NCBI GenBank assembly: GCA_024036415.1
Contig: JAMWET010005005.1
Coordinates: 62,001-126,000 of the forward strand
From: Prochilodus magdalenae
Lineage: Eukaryota > Chordata > Actinopteri > Characiformes > Prochilodontidae
Direction of reading: 5' to 3'
Length of the DNA: 64,000 nt
This document shows positions 24,944-36,950 of this stretch, one piece after another. Every line of letters begins with the position of its first letter. Position 1 is the stretch's first letter. The notes beneath the pieces are model-generated. The model made no database searches. It was not told the origin of the DNA and was given only the letters and a program-made list of their open reading frames with translations. The position numbers and the translations under genes were made by a program.

Positions 24944-25704
24944 CATATCGCCCAAAGTATTCACTCACCCATACAAATCATTGAATCCAGGTGTTCCAAT
25001 CACTACCATGGCCTTGGGTCTATACAACCAAGCACTCAGGCCTGCAGACTGCTTCTACACACATTTGTGAAAGAATGGGTCACTCTCAGGAGTGACTTCG
25101 GTGTGGTCTCGTGATAGGATCCCACCTGTGCAACAAGTCCAACTGCATTGTGCCAAGTGTAAAGTTTGGTAGAGGGGGGATTATGGTGTGGGGTCGTTTT
25201 TCAGGAGTTGGGCTCAGCCTCTTAGTTCCAGTGAAAGGAACACTTGATGCTTCAGCAGACCAAGAGATTATGGACCATTTCATGCTCCCAACTTTTTGGG
25301 AACAGTTTGGGGATGGGCTCTTCCTGTTCCAACAACCTCACACCAGTACACAAAGCCATGGATGAGCCAGTTTGATGCAGAAGAACTTGAAGGCCTGCAT
25401 AGAGTCCTGACCTCAACCCAATAGAACACCTTTGGGAAGAATTAGAGCGGAGACTGCGAGCCAGGCCTTCTCGTCCAACATCAGTGTCTGACCTCACAAA
25501 TGAGCTTCTGAATGAATGATCAGAAATTCCCATAAGCACATTCCTAAACCTTGTGGAAAGCCTTCCCAGAACAGTTGAAGCTGATATCGCTGTAAAGGGT
25601 GGGCCGACGTCATATTAAACCTCTTAATTAAAGGATTAAGAAAGGGATGTCACTCAAGTTCATATGCATGTGAAGGCAGATGAGCGAATACTTTGGGCAA
25701 TATA
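24944..25704 (+). mobile_element. Degenerate Tc1-like transposon with deleted transposase
   Basis: The ends ATATCGCCCAAAGTATTCAC and GCGAATACTTTGGGCAATATA are inverted. Inside, GGGGGATTATGGTGTGGGG...CTCAACCCAATAGAACACC encodes Tc1 transposase fragments (GGIMVWG...; then, in another frame, the N-P-I-E-H region). Frames are broken and the N-terminal part is missing, so this is a dead element. Confidence 0.75.
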
Positions 25705-26789
25705 GCGCATATGCAAATGACATATGTTCTGATTGGCTGCCCTCAATCAGAAAGCAATCTGGAATGAGCCCCCTCTTATCACTATGGTGCCCCCTCTTAT
25801 CACTACAGGGTGGGGCTACACTGCTGTATGCTAAAGATGGCCAATGTTTGTGTTTTATAGGATGGCATATGCTGGTCACTTGTTTGTGTTTCGGTCCGGG
25901 AGCATGGCAGGTAGCGTTATCCCTTACTATAAAAGACTCTTTGTAGACTTTGAATAATCAGGTAGGTCAGGAGGTCAGGACGCCTCCTGCACCAATTACT
26001 GAAACAGCAGGTGCACCATGTTGCGATTCAGAAGGAGGTCAATGGACTGACACGATCCCAGCCCAGCACATTGGCTCTTCTTATGGAACTGTACAGTCTA
26101 TTTGCCATCTGTCTACACAGAGGGTCTAAACATGCTGCGTGTCTGGGTCAACGGCAATAAAAGCTTACAGGTGTATGAATAAAATATGAGGATATTACAT
26201 TGTAGTGTGTTGTGGGGATCATAGTGCCTGGCCTAGACAGGTGACCCGGATAGATGGGGTTGCTTATGTTAGTACTCCAGAGTAAAACCTATTTTTATAT
26301 AGATTTATGAACGTGTATACCTATTAATAACGTATATACATATATAATATATCTTTAACTATAACTATATGGAGACATATTAATATGGGGGTGGTTTAGA
26401 GTAACTGTGAGTATGTTTTTGGAAAATATGTTGACACTGTGGCCTCCATTGGTGGACAAAATACCCAAACCACGTAGTTGAGTTAAAGTAGAGACCCCCA
26501 CGGTAAAATGCACCTCCCTTTCCTCCCTTTAGACCTCCACTGGAGTAAAGGACTAAAGTATTTACCTCTACGTGTCATTAATTATGCGTCATACCAGGCC
26601 TGGTCATTGTTTTATATCTCACAGCTGATTATAATATTTGTCTTAGTTTATTGTCTAAAATTAAAATTTTATTTAAATCAGTTTGAGAAGATTGAGGACT
26701 GGTTGGATCTTGGCATAGATCTCAGGATGGATCACCAGTCAACGGGCTCAACACTGGCTGGATTGTTTTGCTTAGTGGACTGTTCTCAG
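25705..26789. other. Intergenic, no recognisable feature
   Basis: There is a direct repeat CCCCCTCTTATCACTA at about 25770 and 25790. No gene or known element was seen. Confidence 0.35.
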
Positions 26790-27010
26790 TCCAGCAGTGA
26801 CACTGACATTGAACACTTCAGAAGTACTGCTGTGTCTGATCCACTCACACCACACACCACCACCATGTCAGTGTCACTGTAGTGCTGAGAATTATCCACC
26901 GCCCGCATAATACCTGCTCTGTGGTGGTCCTGTCGGGGGGGCCTTGACCACCGAAGATCAGAGTAACAAAGTATACAGAGAAACAGACGGACTACAGTCT
27001 GTAACTGTAG
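26790..27010 (-). repeat. Interspersed repeat E (GTGACACTGACATGGTGG family), copy 1
   Basis: On the minus strand it carries CAGTGACACTGACATGGTGG, GTGGATCAGACACAGCAGT and GGTATTATGCGGGCGGTGG. Related copies stand at 48640-48840 and 51876-52045 in plus orientation. This is a common fish repeat by sight. The open frame across it is not a gene. Confidence 0.6.
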
Positions 27011-27382
27011 AAACAAAGAGGTGGTTTTAATGTGACAGCGGATCTGTGTATGTGACTCTTGAGATGTTAAGGTCATTAGGTGTGGTTGAATGTGCACTAC
27101 AGAGAAACTCACTTACACTGTGGTGGTGATGGGTCATATTGTCCACAGTGCAAACGTGGCCAATTTATTTGCTTTCGAAAACAAACAGTGAACCTGTATA
27201 TGTCGTTGTGCTAATGGTGAACCGGTGAAAACTCTCCTCTTTGATGAATAAGAAAGTTTTAGGCCCAAAACCTTCTGACAGCGATCACAAAGCCTCAGGC
27301 TTCAGGCATTCATAACCATTTAATGCACTAACTTCCTGTAAGGGAGCTTTTAAAAGCATTATAACTCTTCGCTCCAGAGAGA

Positions 27383-27478
27383 ATTACAAGCTTAAACACA
27401 TTATAGGTAGGCTAATGCGGTATTAGACGTCTTGCCCAAGGGCTCCTGTTGGTATAGCACAGCTACATTGTAGACCTT
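27383..27478 (-). mobile_element. tRNA-SINE remnant at the edge of a minisatellite
   Basis: ATTATAGGTAGGCTAATGCG...GTCTTGCCCAAGGGCTCCTG...GGTATAGCACAGCTAC matches the body of the GGTTGGTGTAGC SINE in minus orientation. Where the tRNA-like head should follow, the 21-bp array begins. Confidence 0.6.
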
Positions 27479-29398
27479 GTGGTTGGTGTAGTGTCTCGTC
27501 TGGGTGGTATAGTGCATTATGTAGTTGGTGTAGTGTATTGTCTGGTGGTGTAGTGTATCATGTGGTTGGTATAGCATATTGTGTGGTATAGTGTATTGTG
27601 TGGTATAGTGTATTGAGTGGTTGGTATAATGTATCGTGTGATTGGTATAGTGTATCGTGTGGTTGGTATAGTGCATTGTCTGGTTGGTATAGTGTATCGT
27701 GTGATTGGTATAGTGTATCGTGTGGTTGGTATAGTGCATTGTCTGGTTGGTATAGTGTATCGTGTGGTTGGTATAGTGTATCGTGTGGTTGGTATAGTGT
27801 ATTATGTGGTTGGTGTACTGTATCGTGTGGTTGATATAGTGTATCGAGTGGTTGGTGCAATGTATCGTGTGGTTGATATAGTGTATTGTGTGGTTGGTGT
27901 AGTGTATTATGTGGTTGGTGTACTGTATCGTGTGGTTGATATAGTGTATCGAGTGGTTGGTGCAATGTATCGTGTGGTTGATATAGTGTATTATGTGGTT
28001 GGTGTACTGTATTATGTGGTTGATATAGTGTATCGAGTGGTTGGTGCAATGTATCGTGTGGTTGGTATAGTGTATCGTGTGGTTGGTATAGTGTATTATG
28101 TGGTTGGTGTACTGTATCGTGTGGTTGATATAGTATATCGAGTGGTTGGTGCAATGTATCGTGTGGTTGATATAGTGTATTGTGTGGTTGGTATAGTGTA
28201 TCGTGTGGTTGGTATAGTGCATTGTCTGGTTGGTATAGTGTATCGTGTGGTTGGTATAGTGTATCGTGTGGTTGGTATAGTGTATTATGTGGTTGGTGTA
28301 CTGTATCGTGTGGTTGATATAGTGTATCGAGTGGTTGGAGCAATGTATCGTGTGGTTGATATAGTGTATTGTGTGGTTGGTGTAGTGTATTATGTGGTTG
28401 GTGTACTGTATCGTGTGGTTGATATAGTGTATCGAGTGGTTGGAGCAATGTATCGTGTGGTTGATATAGTGTATTGTGTGGTTGGTGTAGTGTATTATGT
28501 GGTTGGTGTACTGTATCGTGTGGTTGATATAGTGTATCGAGTGGTTGGTGCAATGTATCGTGTGGTTAATATAGTGTATTATGTGGTTGGTGTACTGTAT
28601 TATGTGGTTGATATAGTGTATCAAGTGGTTGGTGCAATGTATCGTGTGGTTGATATAGTGTATTGTGTGGTTGGTATAGTGTATTGTGTGGTATAGTGTA
28701 TTGGGTGGTTGGTATAGTGTATCGTGTGGTTGGTATAGTGTATTGTCAGGCTGGTATAGTGTTTTGTGTGGTTGGTGTAGTGTATTGTGTGGTTGGTATA
28801 GTGTATTGTGTGGTTGGTATAGTGTATTGTGTGGTTGGTATAGTGTATTGGCTGGTTGGTATAGTGTATTGTCTGGTGGTGTAGTGTATCATGTGGTTGG
28901 TATAGTGCATTGTGTGGTTAGTATAGTGAATTGTCTGGTTGGTATAGTGTATTGTGTGGTTAATATAGTGTATCGTGTGGTTGCTATAGTGTATTGTGTG
29001 GTATAGTGTATTGGGTGGTAGGTATAGTGTATTGAGTGGTTGGTATAGTGTATTGTGTGGTATAGTGTATTGTGTGGTAGGTGTAGTGTATCATGTGGTT
29101 GGTATAGTGTATCGTCTGGTGGTGTAGTGTGTTGTGTGGTTGGTGTACTGTATCATGTGGTTGGTATAGAGTATTGTATGGTTGGCATTGTGTGGTTGGT
29201 ATAGTGTATTGTGTGGTTGGCATTGTGTGGTTGGTATAGTGTATTGTGTGGTTGGCATTGTGTGGTTGGTATAGTGTATTGTGTGGTTGGCATTGTGTGG
29301 TTGGTATAGTGTATTGTGTGGTTGGCATTGTGTGGTTGGTATAGTGTATTGTGTGGTTGGCATAGTGTATTGTGTGGTTGGCATTGTGTGGTTGGTAT
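27479..29398. repeat. 21-bp minisatellite (about 1.9 kb, roughly 90 units)
   Basis: The unit is GTGGTTGGTATAGTGTATCG plus T, with variants GATATAGTG, GGTGTACTG, ATTATG and ATTGTG. The period of 21 keeps long frames open on both strands; these are artefacts. From about 29165 the array changes to a roughly 35-bp unit pairing GTGTGGTTGGCATT with the 21-mer. Blocks such as GTGGTTGGTGCAATGTATCG recur at larger spacing, so there is higher-order structure. Confidence 0.96.
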
Positions 29399-30353
29399 AT
29401 ATATGATATATTTTCTGCTTTTATTCTTTAAACCTATTAAACTCAAGATTCGGATAAGTCATTACAGTCGAGGCTTAATATCTTCCCTATTCAGTAATTA
29501 TTATGACGCTAACATGTAGGCCATGTAGATTTTGAATGTAGACCCACATACAGAGTTGAACTAGCCATTTGCTTAGCCACACAATGTATCTCCAAGTTTC
29601 TCTCTTGAGACCAATGACCAAAACGTTAATCTCAAATGTCAAAGGACAAAAGCTCATACATTAATTGATTTGGCTAAGCTTCCGCCTGCTGTCACTTTAT
29701 AGCCTCGCTCCTCCACTCTGCCAGTATCTTGTGACTAATCCCCTCAGCAGCCATAACGCAACACTGTCTCCCTGCCAGAACATGACCTTATTGTCACCTG
29801 GACGGCTCATGCCTCTTCAGCGCAGACACCTCAGCTGCTACAGATGCTGTGGAGCAGCGTGTCTGCCAGCCAGGCCATTACCCAGCAGCCCATGTCACTC
29901 ACCAAGCAGGGGATACTGATATCCACAGCCACGCCCCGCTGCTGGCAGCGGAACTTGGTGTTAGCGTTAGCATTAGATTAGTCTACCTCAGCAGGATGTG
30001 GGTGAAGCCTTCTGAGGGGAAATTGCAGCATGTCTAGCCTGCTATTAGCTTATCCCCTGAAACTTACGGAGATGTAAGTAAGTCAGTGAGTTCCTCCGAA
30101 GGGTCTATGTGGTGGGCTTTTAGAGTATTTATTGAACCACAGGCATACTGTGTCACTGATGTGAATACCACTTTTAGCACACTAATGGTTTTGTAAAAAA
30201 TTGATTTTATTCCATTTTGCACTTTACCCTCATGTTATCAATCGTAACAGGTATGTTGGGTGTCTACACACTGCTAAAAAAAGCAGCTGGTTATGTATTA
30301 GATGCTGGTATGCTAGTCAGCAGCGAAGTTAATATGACAGTCACCATCAAATC
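29399..30353. other. Intergenic, no recognisable feature
   Basis: No exon-like frame with splice signals and no shared repeat were seen. Confidence 0.35.
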
Positions 30354-30610
30354 CATATCGTCGCTGTCCAAAGAAAAACAGGTATCTCCAAAATGCCAAC
30401 TTTACAGGAGAGGCCTAAAACCTCATTTAATTTGAATGGAAGTCAATGGAACCAGATGGCTTTTCCAAGCGGTTTTGGGCCATTTCTGTTGGGCCATTCT
30501 TCATGAAATGACACACAGTGTAAACAGCAGACCAGGTAATCAAATGTGGCATAAAAATAAAAATCAACAAAAATGGAGATACATGTTTTACTTTGGACAG
30601 CGACGATATG
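30354..30610 (+). mobile_element. MITE-like element, ATCGTCGCTGTCC family, copy 2
   Basis: The best-preserved copy: it starts CATATCGTCGCTGTCCAAAG and ends TTTGGACAGCGACGATATG. The outer 16 bp are perfect inverted repeats. The interior is collinear with the other copies. Confidence 0.8.
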
Positions 30611-30765
30611 CTGTACGTTGCTAAACCAGCACCAGACCAGCACTATACTAGCCCAACCCAGCATGAAAAGCATGCTGGGCTTCAGCAGTTCTAAAGCATT
30701 ATTGTTCTTTAGTTCAGCGCTGCAGCTATGAGGCTAATCTTAAGTCAATAGTAACATGTTTTCTG

Positions 30766-31023
30766 CATATCGTCGCTGTCCAATGAAAAGCAGGTATCTA
30801 CAAAATGGCAACTTTACAGGAGTGGCCAAAACGTTAGTGTAGTTTAAATGCAAGTCAATGGAACCAGACTTTTTATCCAAGCAGTTTTGAGCAATTTCTG
30901 TTGTTCCATTCCTTATAAAATTTTCACACTACATAACTGGCAAGTGCTGCGTTCAAACGATGCATAAAAGTCAAAATTAGCAAAAATGGAGATATATGTT
31001 TATCATTGGACAGTGACAATATA
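30766..31023 (+). mobile_element. MITE-like element, ATCGTCGCTGTCC family, copy 3
   Basis: It starts CATATCGTCGCTGTCCAATG and ends CATTGGACAGTGACAATAT. It is in the same orientation and only 155 bp after copy 2, more diverged. The spacer contains a GCTAAACCAGCACCAGACC-type repeat. Confidence 0.75.
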
Positions 31024-31815
31024 TTTCCAGAACCTCTCTTAACCTGCTCAAAGCACCCCTAGTTTTGAAAATGTATTCAAGATCTGGGTGTCTGTTGTAT
31101 TCTCTTTGGTTTGTTAGCAGTGTTAGCCTTGTAGCTCAAGTTTAGACACGTTTACTATATTTCGGATAAACGGGAGATTGTGGACAAAGTGGACATTTTA
31201 TTGATCATACTATACTTTAAAGCACCAAAAATACTCCAGTGGTAACAGCCCCCACTTGTGGAGAATCTTCAGCCTGCTAAATGTGAGTGAGTGAGTGAAT
31301 TACCATTAGGCACTGTACGTCTAAAAATGGAATTTGTTTGAATGAGATGAATATTGCATATGGACATTTTTGTTATTGTCTAAGAAACCCTCTCCAAAAT
31401 GAAGAAATGTTGGAAGTTTTATGGGTGTTGTTTAAAGGACACCTTTTGAGGCCGGTTTTGTCGGTTCCATGATAAAATGTTTTCACGATGGAAGCTGTAG
31501 AAAAAGTTATGGCATTTTTATGGCAGCAATATGCATATATACATGTGTAATGACAATGATACTCGTCATGACATCTCCAGAAGAATGGCACCTGCATGCA
31601 CATTTACCGAAAGTCTCCTAATGCCGGCCTGTGTTAGCTGGACCTGGCTGTCCACAATAAAACTTGTTAAACATATTCACATTCTCAGCTGACCGCAACT
31701 ACTCAGATCCACTTAGTCTTGTTGGAGTAGCACACACACCTCCCTCTCAACCCTCCAATTCTCCTCTGAGACTCCACAGAGACGAATGCGATACCTCTAG
31801 GAAATGGCTGAGATT
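31024..31815. other. Intergenic, no recognisable feature
   Basis: A short (GTGA)n run at about 31262-31280. Nothing else was recognised. Confidence 0.35.
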
Positions 31816-32760
31816 GCATTATGAAGGGCAGAGCTAACTTTCCCCACTCCTCCCTTGTGCTGGAGCTATCTAAGTGCTGCGGCGGAGCCCGAAAGCCTTC
31901 TTGTGCTTGCCGAGGGATAGTATTTCATCTATGCGCCACGCAGATGTTTGTCAGTGTCCCGGGAGGGGGGGAATGGGAGCAGCAGAGGGGAGGAAATATG
32001 ACAGCTCCGGTGGATCCGTCTCCAGGAGACGGTAGTAGGGAGGGAGGGGGAACCAAGAGGAACCAGTAATGTCTGCTCCTCTGGGCTCTTAAAGGAACTC
32101 GTCTGCCAGGGATCAGTCTACGCGCCCTCCCCTGACACCCCTAGAGCAGGAAGAGGAAGACAGCGCTGAGAGCCCCCGCAAACTCAGTCTCCGGCTCAGG
32201 ATGGATCCCTTGTGGTGTCCTCGCCGCACGCTGGTGAGCTCCCCCTGCACTCGCATCCGCCCAACTCTCCCCGAGACTCAGCCAGGCTTCTGGAGCAAAG
32301 AGCTAAAGCAGAGCACCTGAGGAGGGGACGGGCACAGCTTTCAGAAGAACCAGCTGAGACTTTTTCAAGCTCCAGAAGCTCTGAGCCTTTGTAGCTTCCT
32401 GTCTGTTCGCGGTCTTGGGGCCGAAAGTTGGATGGATGTTTGGGAACGAGCATCATCCTGAGTGATGCAGCCTTCGAGGACAGCCTCCGAGTTGTAGAAT
32501 CGGATACCTCAATAGCTCCAAAGCGAAGGTGGATTTGATGGTCCAGGGCTGAAGAAAGGCGAAGGCCGGAGCAGAATGGACTGGAAGCCTTGTCATGTGG
32601 GAAGGTGGGGCTTCTCCAACCTGCTGTGGCTTTGAGTGCCTCCGAGGCTACTGGGGCAGCCAGAACCGCAGGAACAGGAGGGTACAGCCAGAGGTAAACA
32701 AGGCCGCAAAGAGCTGCCAACAAACTCCACTCAAAGCCTTGCTGAAGCCTTAGTCAGAAA
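31816..32760 (+). promoter_or_regulatory. GC-rich block, possible promoter / non-coding first exon
   Basis: About 0.9 kb is clearly GC-richer than the flanks, with scattered CpG. On the plus strand it ends in a donor-like CCAGAG|GTAAAC at 32693. It could be a distal first exon for dyrk4 (about 6 kb upstream of the main start) or a lncRNA promoter. Open frames in either direction do not look like conserved protein. Confidence 0.3.
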
Positions 32761-33801
32761 TGACTAACATAGCACCTCAGGTGACCCAAGGCAAGCTATG
32801 GGTTTACTAGCAGGACACAGGGTAAAGGTACTCATAACGTGTTTGAGCTATTGCTTCTATCGCTGCTATGGTTTTTTAAAATAGTGCTCATTCGGCGATT
32901 CCTGACTGGAGCTTTGAGATGCTTTATACTGGATCCAACCAGGCTGTTGTACAGGCTCAGATTACAGTACGTGTATTCCATGTAACACTAGGGCAAATGT
33001 TTGCTTGCCTGTTTGTTTGTGTCAGCTATTAGAAAACAGGTGTTGTGGGATACAGTTTATGAAAAGACTGACCTTTATCAAGGCATGCATTATAATATGA
33101 TCATGGTGTTTATATAATATGTATATATTCAAAATTAAAATTGGGAGACCTAGAGCTAGGCAGTATGGCAACACTATAGCAGTATGATACTGCTCACGAC
33201 TTATGCTTTTATGTTACAATATTTCGTTTTTCAAAATTTCATTTTTCTTCAATGCAAATTTCATAAATTGCATTTATATAGACAAAACAAGATCAGTAGT
33301 CCCGCCAAAAAGCATCAACAAGCGTCTATTTTTAGTTTTGTGAATGACCAGTGCATTATTATTTTATTATTATTAATACTAATAATGATGCTAATAATAA
33401 CAGCATCAATGCTATTGTATGCGTCATCACTGGCTGGAAGAACAGCCAATGACCACAGTCATTTCCCTGGCTTTGAATGAAACGTAAATGCATGAGGAAC
33501 CCATTAGAGAGCTGTAGTTGCTCATCAAGAGTCTATAAATGGGGTGGACACATCTCTAGCTAGACAAGGCCGTCATGGATTGTACGCGCATGTGTGTGTA
33601 CATACGCCTGTGTGTCATTGCTGAGCCGTGTTGTGCTGAAGGAGCACTCCATCAGGAACAGTTCATCCCCATGGCTTGCTCTGATTACTGGAGTGCCTCA
33701 GGGTTACATAATAGGACCCCTAATCATAATCAGCCACAGCTTTTCCTCCTCTCCCTTCCTCATTTGTAGTAAGAGCATTCTTCTCCCCACTTCAATAACC
33801 A

Positions 33802-33832
<31 letters not shown>

Positions 33833-34163
33833 TGTCGACTGTAGTGTTTACCTCTCTATCTAGGATGCAATTACTCATCAGGGACAACAGCTTACATATC
33901 TAATGCTAACATGTTGTTCCACATGACATGAGTCAGTTGTTAGAGTCAAACTGAAAAGGGCCGTTTCAATCAGATGCAGAAAGCATTAAATGCATGTGGT
34001 CCATGTAAGAAATGTGCAATTAATTAAAGCTAGGAAAATAAACCATTAGACCAAATATAAGTCTGTTTACTGGAGATACGTTTATTTTAATAAGGTATTT
34101 AGTTGTTGGACAAACATGCTGTACAGCCTCTAATCAACTTGTTCCAAACCCATATATGTAATT
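32761..34163. other. Intergenic; (TC)n microsatellite at 33803-33827
   Basis: Apart from the TC run and an AT-rich (ATT)n segment near 33357-33400, nothing was recognised. Confidence 0.4.
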
Positions 34164-34382
34164 GGTTGGTGTAGCTCAGTGGATAACACCACTACCCACC
34201 AGGGAGTCACCACCACATGTGGGAGACTGGGGTTCAAATACTGGTATGGATGACTACACCGAGCTACACCAATAAGAGTCCTTGGGCAAGACTCCTAACA
34301 CCACATTAGCCTACCTGTAATATGATTAACCTTGTAAGTCGCTCTGGATAAGAGCGTCAGCTAAATGCCATAAATGTAAATA
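34164..34382 (+). mobile_element. tRNA-SINE (GGTTGGTGTAGC type), full-length, plus orientation
   Basis: The head is GGTTGGTGTAGCTCAGTGGA, the B-box GGGGTTCAAATAC, the body CCTTGGGCAAGACTCC, and the tail GTCGCTCTGGATAAGAGCG through AAATGTAAAT. It is one of two copies carrying plus-oriented head sequence; the other is the rearranged copy at 48858. Confidence 0.85.
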
Positions 34383-34918
34383 TATGGTCTACAGTGAGAC
34401 CAGGCAAAACCAAACCTGAATGCAATCAATGGCTCAGACTAGGAAAATCCCCCTCTGATAATGCACTGGGAGGGAACTGGCTACTGCTATGGGGCTGTAC
34501 AGGGCATGCTGCCACTAGCCAGATAGAAGAACGCCAGATAAAACCTAAAAGCACCCCCTTCTCAAAAAGTCACCCCCAAAACTAGTGCTTCAGAAACTTC
34601 CTCCCACCTTCAAGATGCATCATGGCAATGGGGCTTTTCCGAGTCTGGCCAAAGCCACCCTTCAACTGCACACCTGTTCATTTGTGTGGTCACTGTCACA
34701 CTTGTCCTGCACGGGTCTTTAAACTGGCTGTTATATTTTTAACAGCTTGATGCAGTGTTGAGATGTGTGTGCAGTGTGGGGGCACCCTTAAGGGAGGGTA
34801 AACGGACTCCTCCTATAAGAGAGACTAATTGTAATCTTAAATTTGTTCTCCTTTAATAATTCTTGCATTTCCGGACATGTGCAGTGTTCACACTCGCCTA
34901 TCGTGTCATGTCATACTA

Positions 34919-36140
34919 CACTCGTCATCAGACAAATAGCTGCACCCAGAAGGAATCAACCGACAGGAATGAAACTTGATGGGTAGGTTTGACTTTGTGA
35001 GACATGTGACTGATTCAAGTTTCACGCTCAGCCATACACGTAGTGACGTAGGCAAGGATGGCCCCTTATTGCTCTACCTGACTGACCCAACAGCCATGAC
35101 TGTGAACATTCAGCGAGCAGTGACGTCCTCCATGAGTCATCCTGTTAGCATGGCATGGCATGATGCAGGACTACAGGCACGCAGACCGTACGACTGTCCC
35201 TAACAGCATGTCACTGTTACCAGAGACTACAATGGTGTCGTGCCAGACTGTCATGAAGTAACTGAGAATGGCAGCAGGTGGAGGCAATGAATCTGTGTGT
35301 GGAGGCACGGTGGTCAGCACCAAGGTGAATGGTCTGTTGACACGCGTTAGAAGACCCGGGCTGCGTCCACAATAGCAAACTTACTGAATTCGCAGAACGT
35401 ACTGCTCAGCCGTTAAAGAACTACGTACTGTTAGTATGCAGGTATGTGATATGCACACATCCTCGTACGAGCTACGTCTGCCATCTTACCTATGTCTTTG
35501 ACCCGGATCTCCACTGACATCATGTAACGGCACCAAACCCCATTCTTTAAAAGCCAAAAGTCTGCAAAGTCTTTACCATCTGTTAACGAAAGTAGCGTTC
35601 GCTGTGGTTTGGTTTCTCGATGAACACTTCCACATGGAGGCGGCGTTGAGCAGGAGGTCGCAGAAAACGCATGCTGAGGAAGTAACTCACTCGTAAACAG
35701 CAGGCTCCATTTTTACCGCTTCAAATGGCTCTGTAGCTCCCATGGAATCATGGGATAGAACAGTGCGCTGTGGTCGCATATATCAAAATCTCTCCCGGTG
35801 TAGTACCGCACCCGGGGACTTTCCGTGTACAGTTGTATGAATGCCACACATCCAGACATACTGTGTAGTATGAAAGTAGGCTATTCCAGATGCAGTCCTA
35901 GTGTCACTCCACCTCCACCCCTACTGCACAATTTGCAGGAACTGTGTGAGAATATTCAAGCTGGGTCGGATGGATTATTACAGAACCCCCCTAGGAACCT
36001 CTGCAACTCCATGCCAAGACGTGTAGCCTGACCCCATACCGAGAGACACTAATTGTGTATGTGTAGCTCAATAAATATTGATCATATCAGTCTTATCACC
36101 ATTTATTGTTGCTGGTAACCTTAATCTTCCTTTATAACTG
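34919..36140 (+). mobile_element. DNA-element family X, long copy interrupted by another element
   Basis: It begins CACTCGTCATCAGACAAATAG then CTGCACCCAGAAGGAATCAA, and runs through CCAACAGCCATGACTG and GGAGGCACGGTGGTCAGCAC. After a 541-bp insert (35358-35898) it resumes at TGTCACTCCACCTCCACCCC, GAATATTCAAGCTGG and AGCTCAATAAATATTGATC. It lies in the opposite orientation to the copy at 52451. Confidence 0.65.
35358..35898. mobile_element. Second DNA element nested in the family X copy
   Basis: Its start GGGCTGCGTCCACAATAGC and the reverse complement of its end, GGACTGCATCTGGAATAGCC, are imperfect inverted repeats. The flanks rejoin into the uninterrupted family X sequence seen at 9170 (AGAAGGCCTGG...CACTCCACC). 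No coding capacity is seen. Confidence 0.55.
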
Positions 36141-36950
36141 TAACTATAATTATAGAAGATTATAAACTATAAATATCAGCACAGATTAGAAGCTAAAAGA
36201 CACCTGGCTAATAATACCGGCCTGCAGAAACTCTACAGGAGCCAACCTCACAAACACACATTCTGAAAACACTGTATTACATTTTTACAAGCACCATATG
36301 TGATTGGCTCCCGCATCCCCCCGCGACCCAGGAGGATAAGCGGCTTAGATGATGAATGAATGCCATATATATAGGTCAGTCTTTTCACAAAGGGACCGCT
36401 AAGTCCACAATTCAGACCATGGCTTGATGCAATCCGGCGGGTCACTTCACCATCTTGTGCTTGAAGCATGTTCTGCCTGCGCCAATGCCGCCTTCCGCTT
36501 TTGGGAAATCGAATCCGAACAGTCCTCAGCGAATGATCATAGATACCAACTACATTGACTCATTCCACCATTCACATAAGTGAGTCATTGTTGGTACTCC
36601 GTACGTGACGCCGACTCCTTTTCTGCCTGCGTGTGTTATATGTGCAGCAGAGGCTCTGGAGAGGAGGTGTATGCATGCAGGTTCATGGCCTGTTTCTATT
36701 TTTGTTACTTGAGGTGGCAAGTGATTCATCTTCTGTGGGCAACAGTCTGAATTGTGCAGGAATGAGAAAAATGAACTGGAGCTCTTTCCAAGCTTGTTTC
36801 TGAAGTTCCTCTGGCTTTGCTAACAGAACATGAATACATCAGAGCTGCCGGAACAAAACATAGTTCTGGTGGTTCTGTACTGGGTTTGTTTTGTTCTGCT
36901 AATTTACATTACAGTCTTTGGTAAGTGGCCTTTGTTCCCTACCCCAAAAG
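36141..36950. other. Intergenic; fragment of a GACCCAGGAGGATAAGCGGC-type repeat near 36318
   Basis: CCCCGCGACCCAGGAGGATA...GATGAATGAATG resembles the tail of a common fish interspersed repeat. Otherwise nothing was recognised. Confidence 0.4.

Noticed and set aside
27401..29446. ORFs of up to 407 codons rich in HYTNHTI or VVGIVYR
   Set aside because: Translation of the second 21-bp minisatellite; open on both strands for the same reason.
32196..32723. 175-codon minus-strand ORF with signal-peptide-like start
   Set aside because: It lies opposite a GC-rich block that has a plus-strand donor. No domain or homologue is known to me, and composition alone explains the length.
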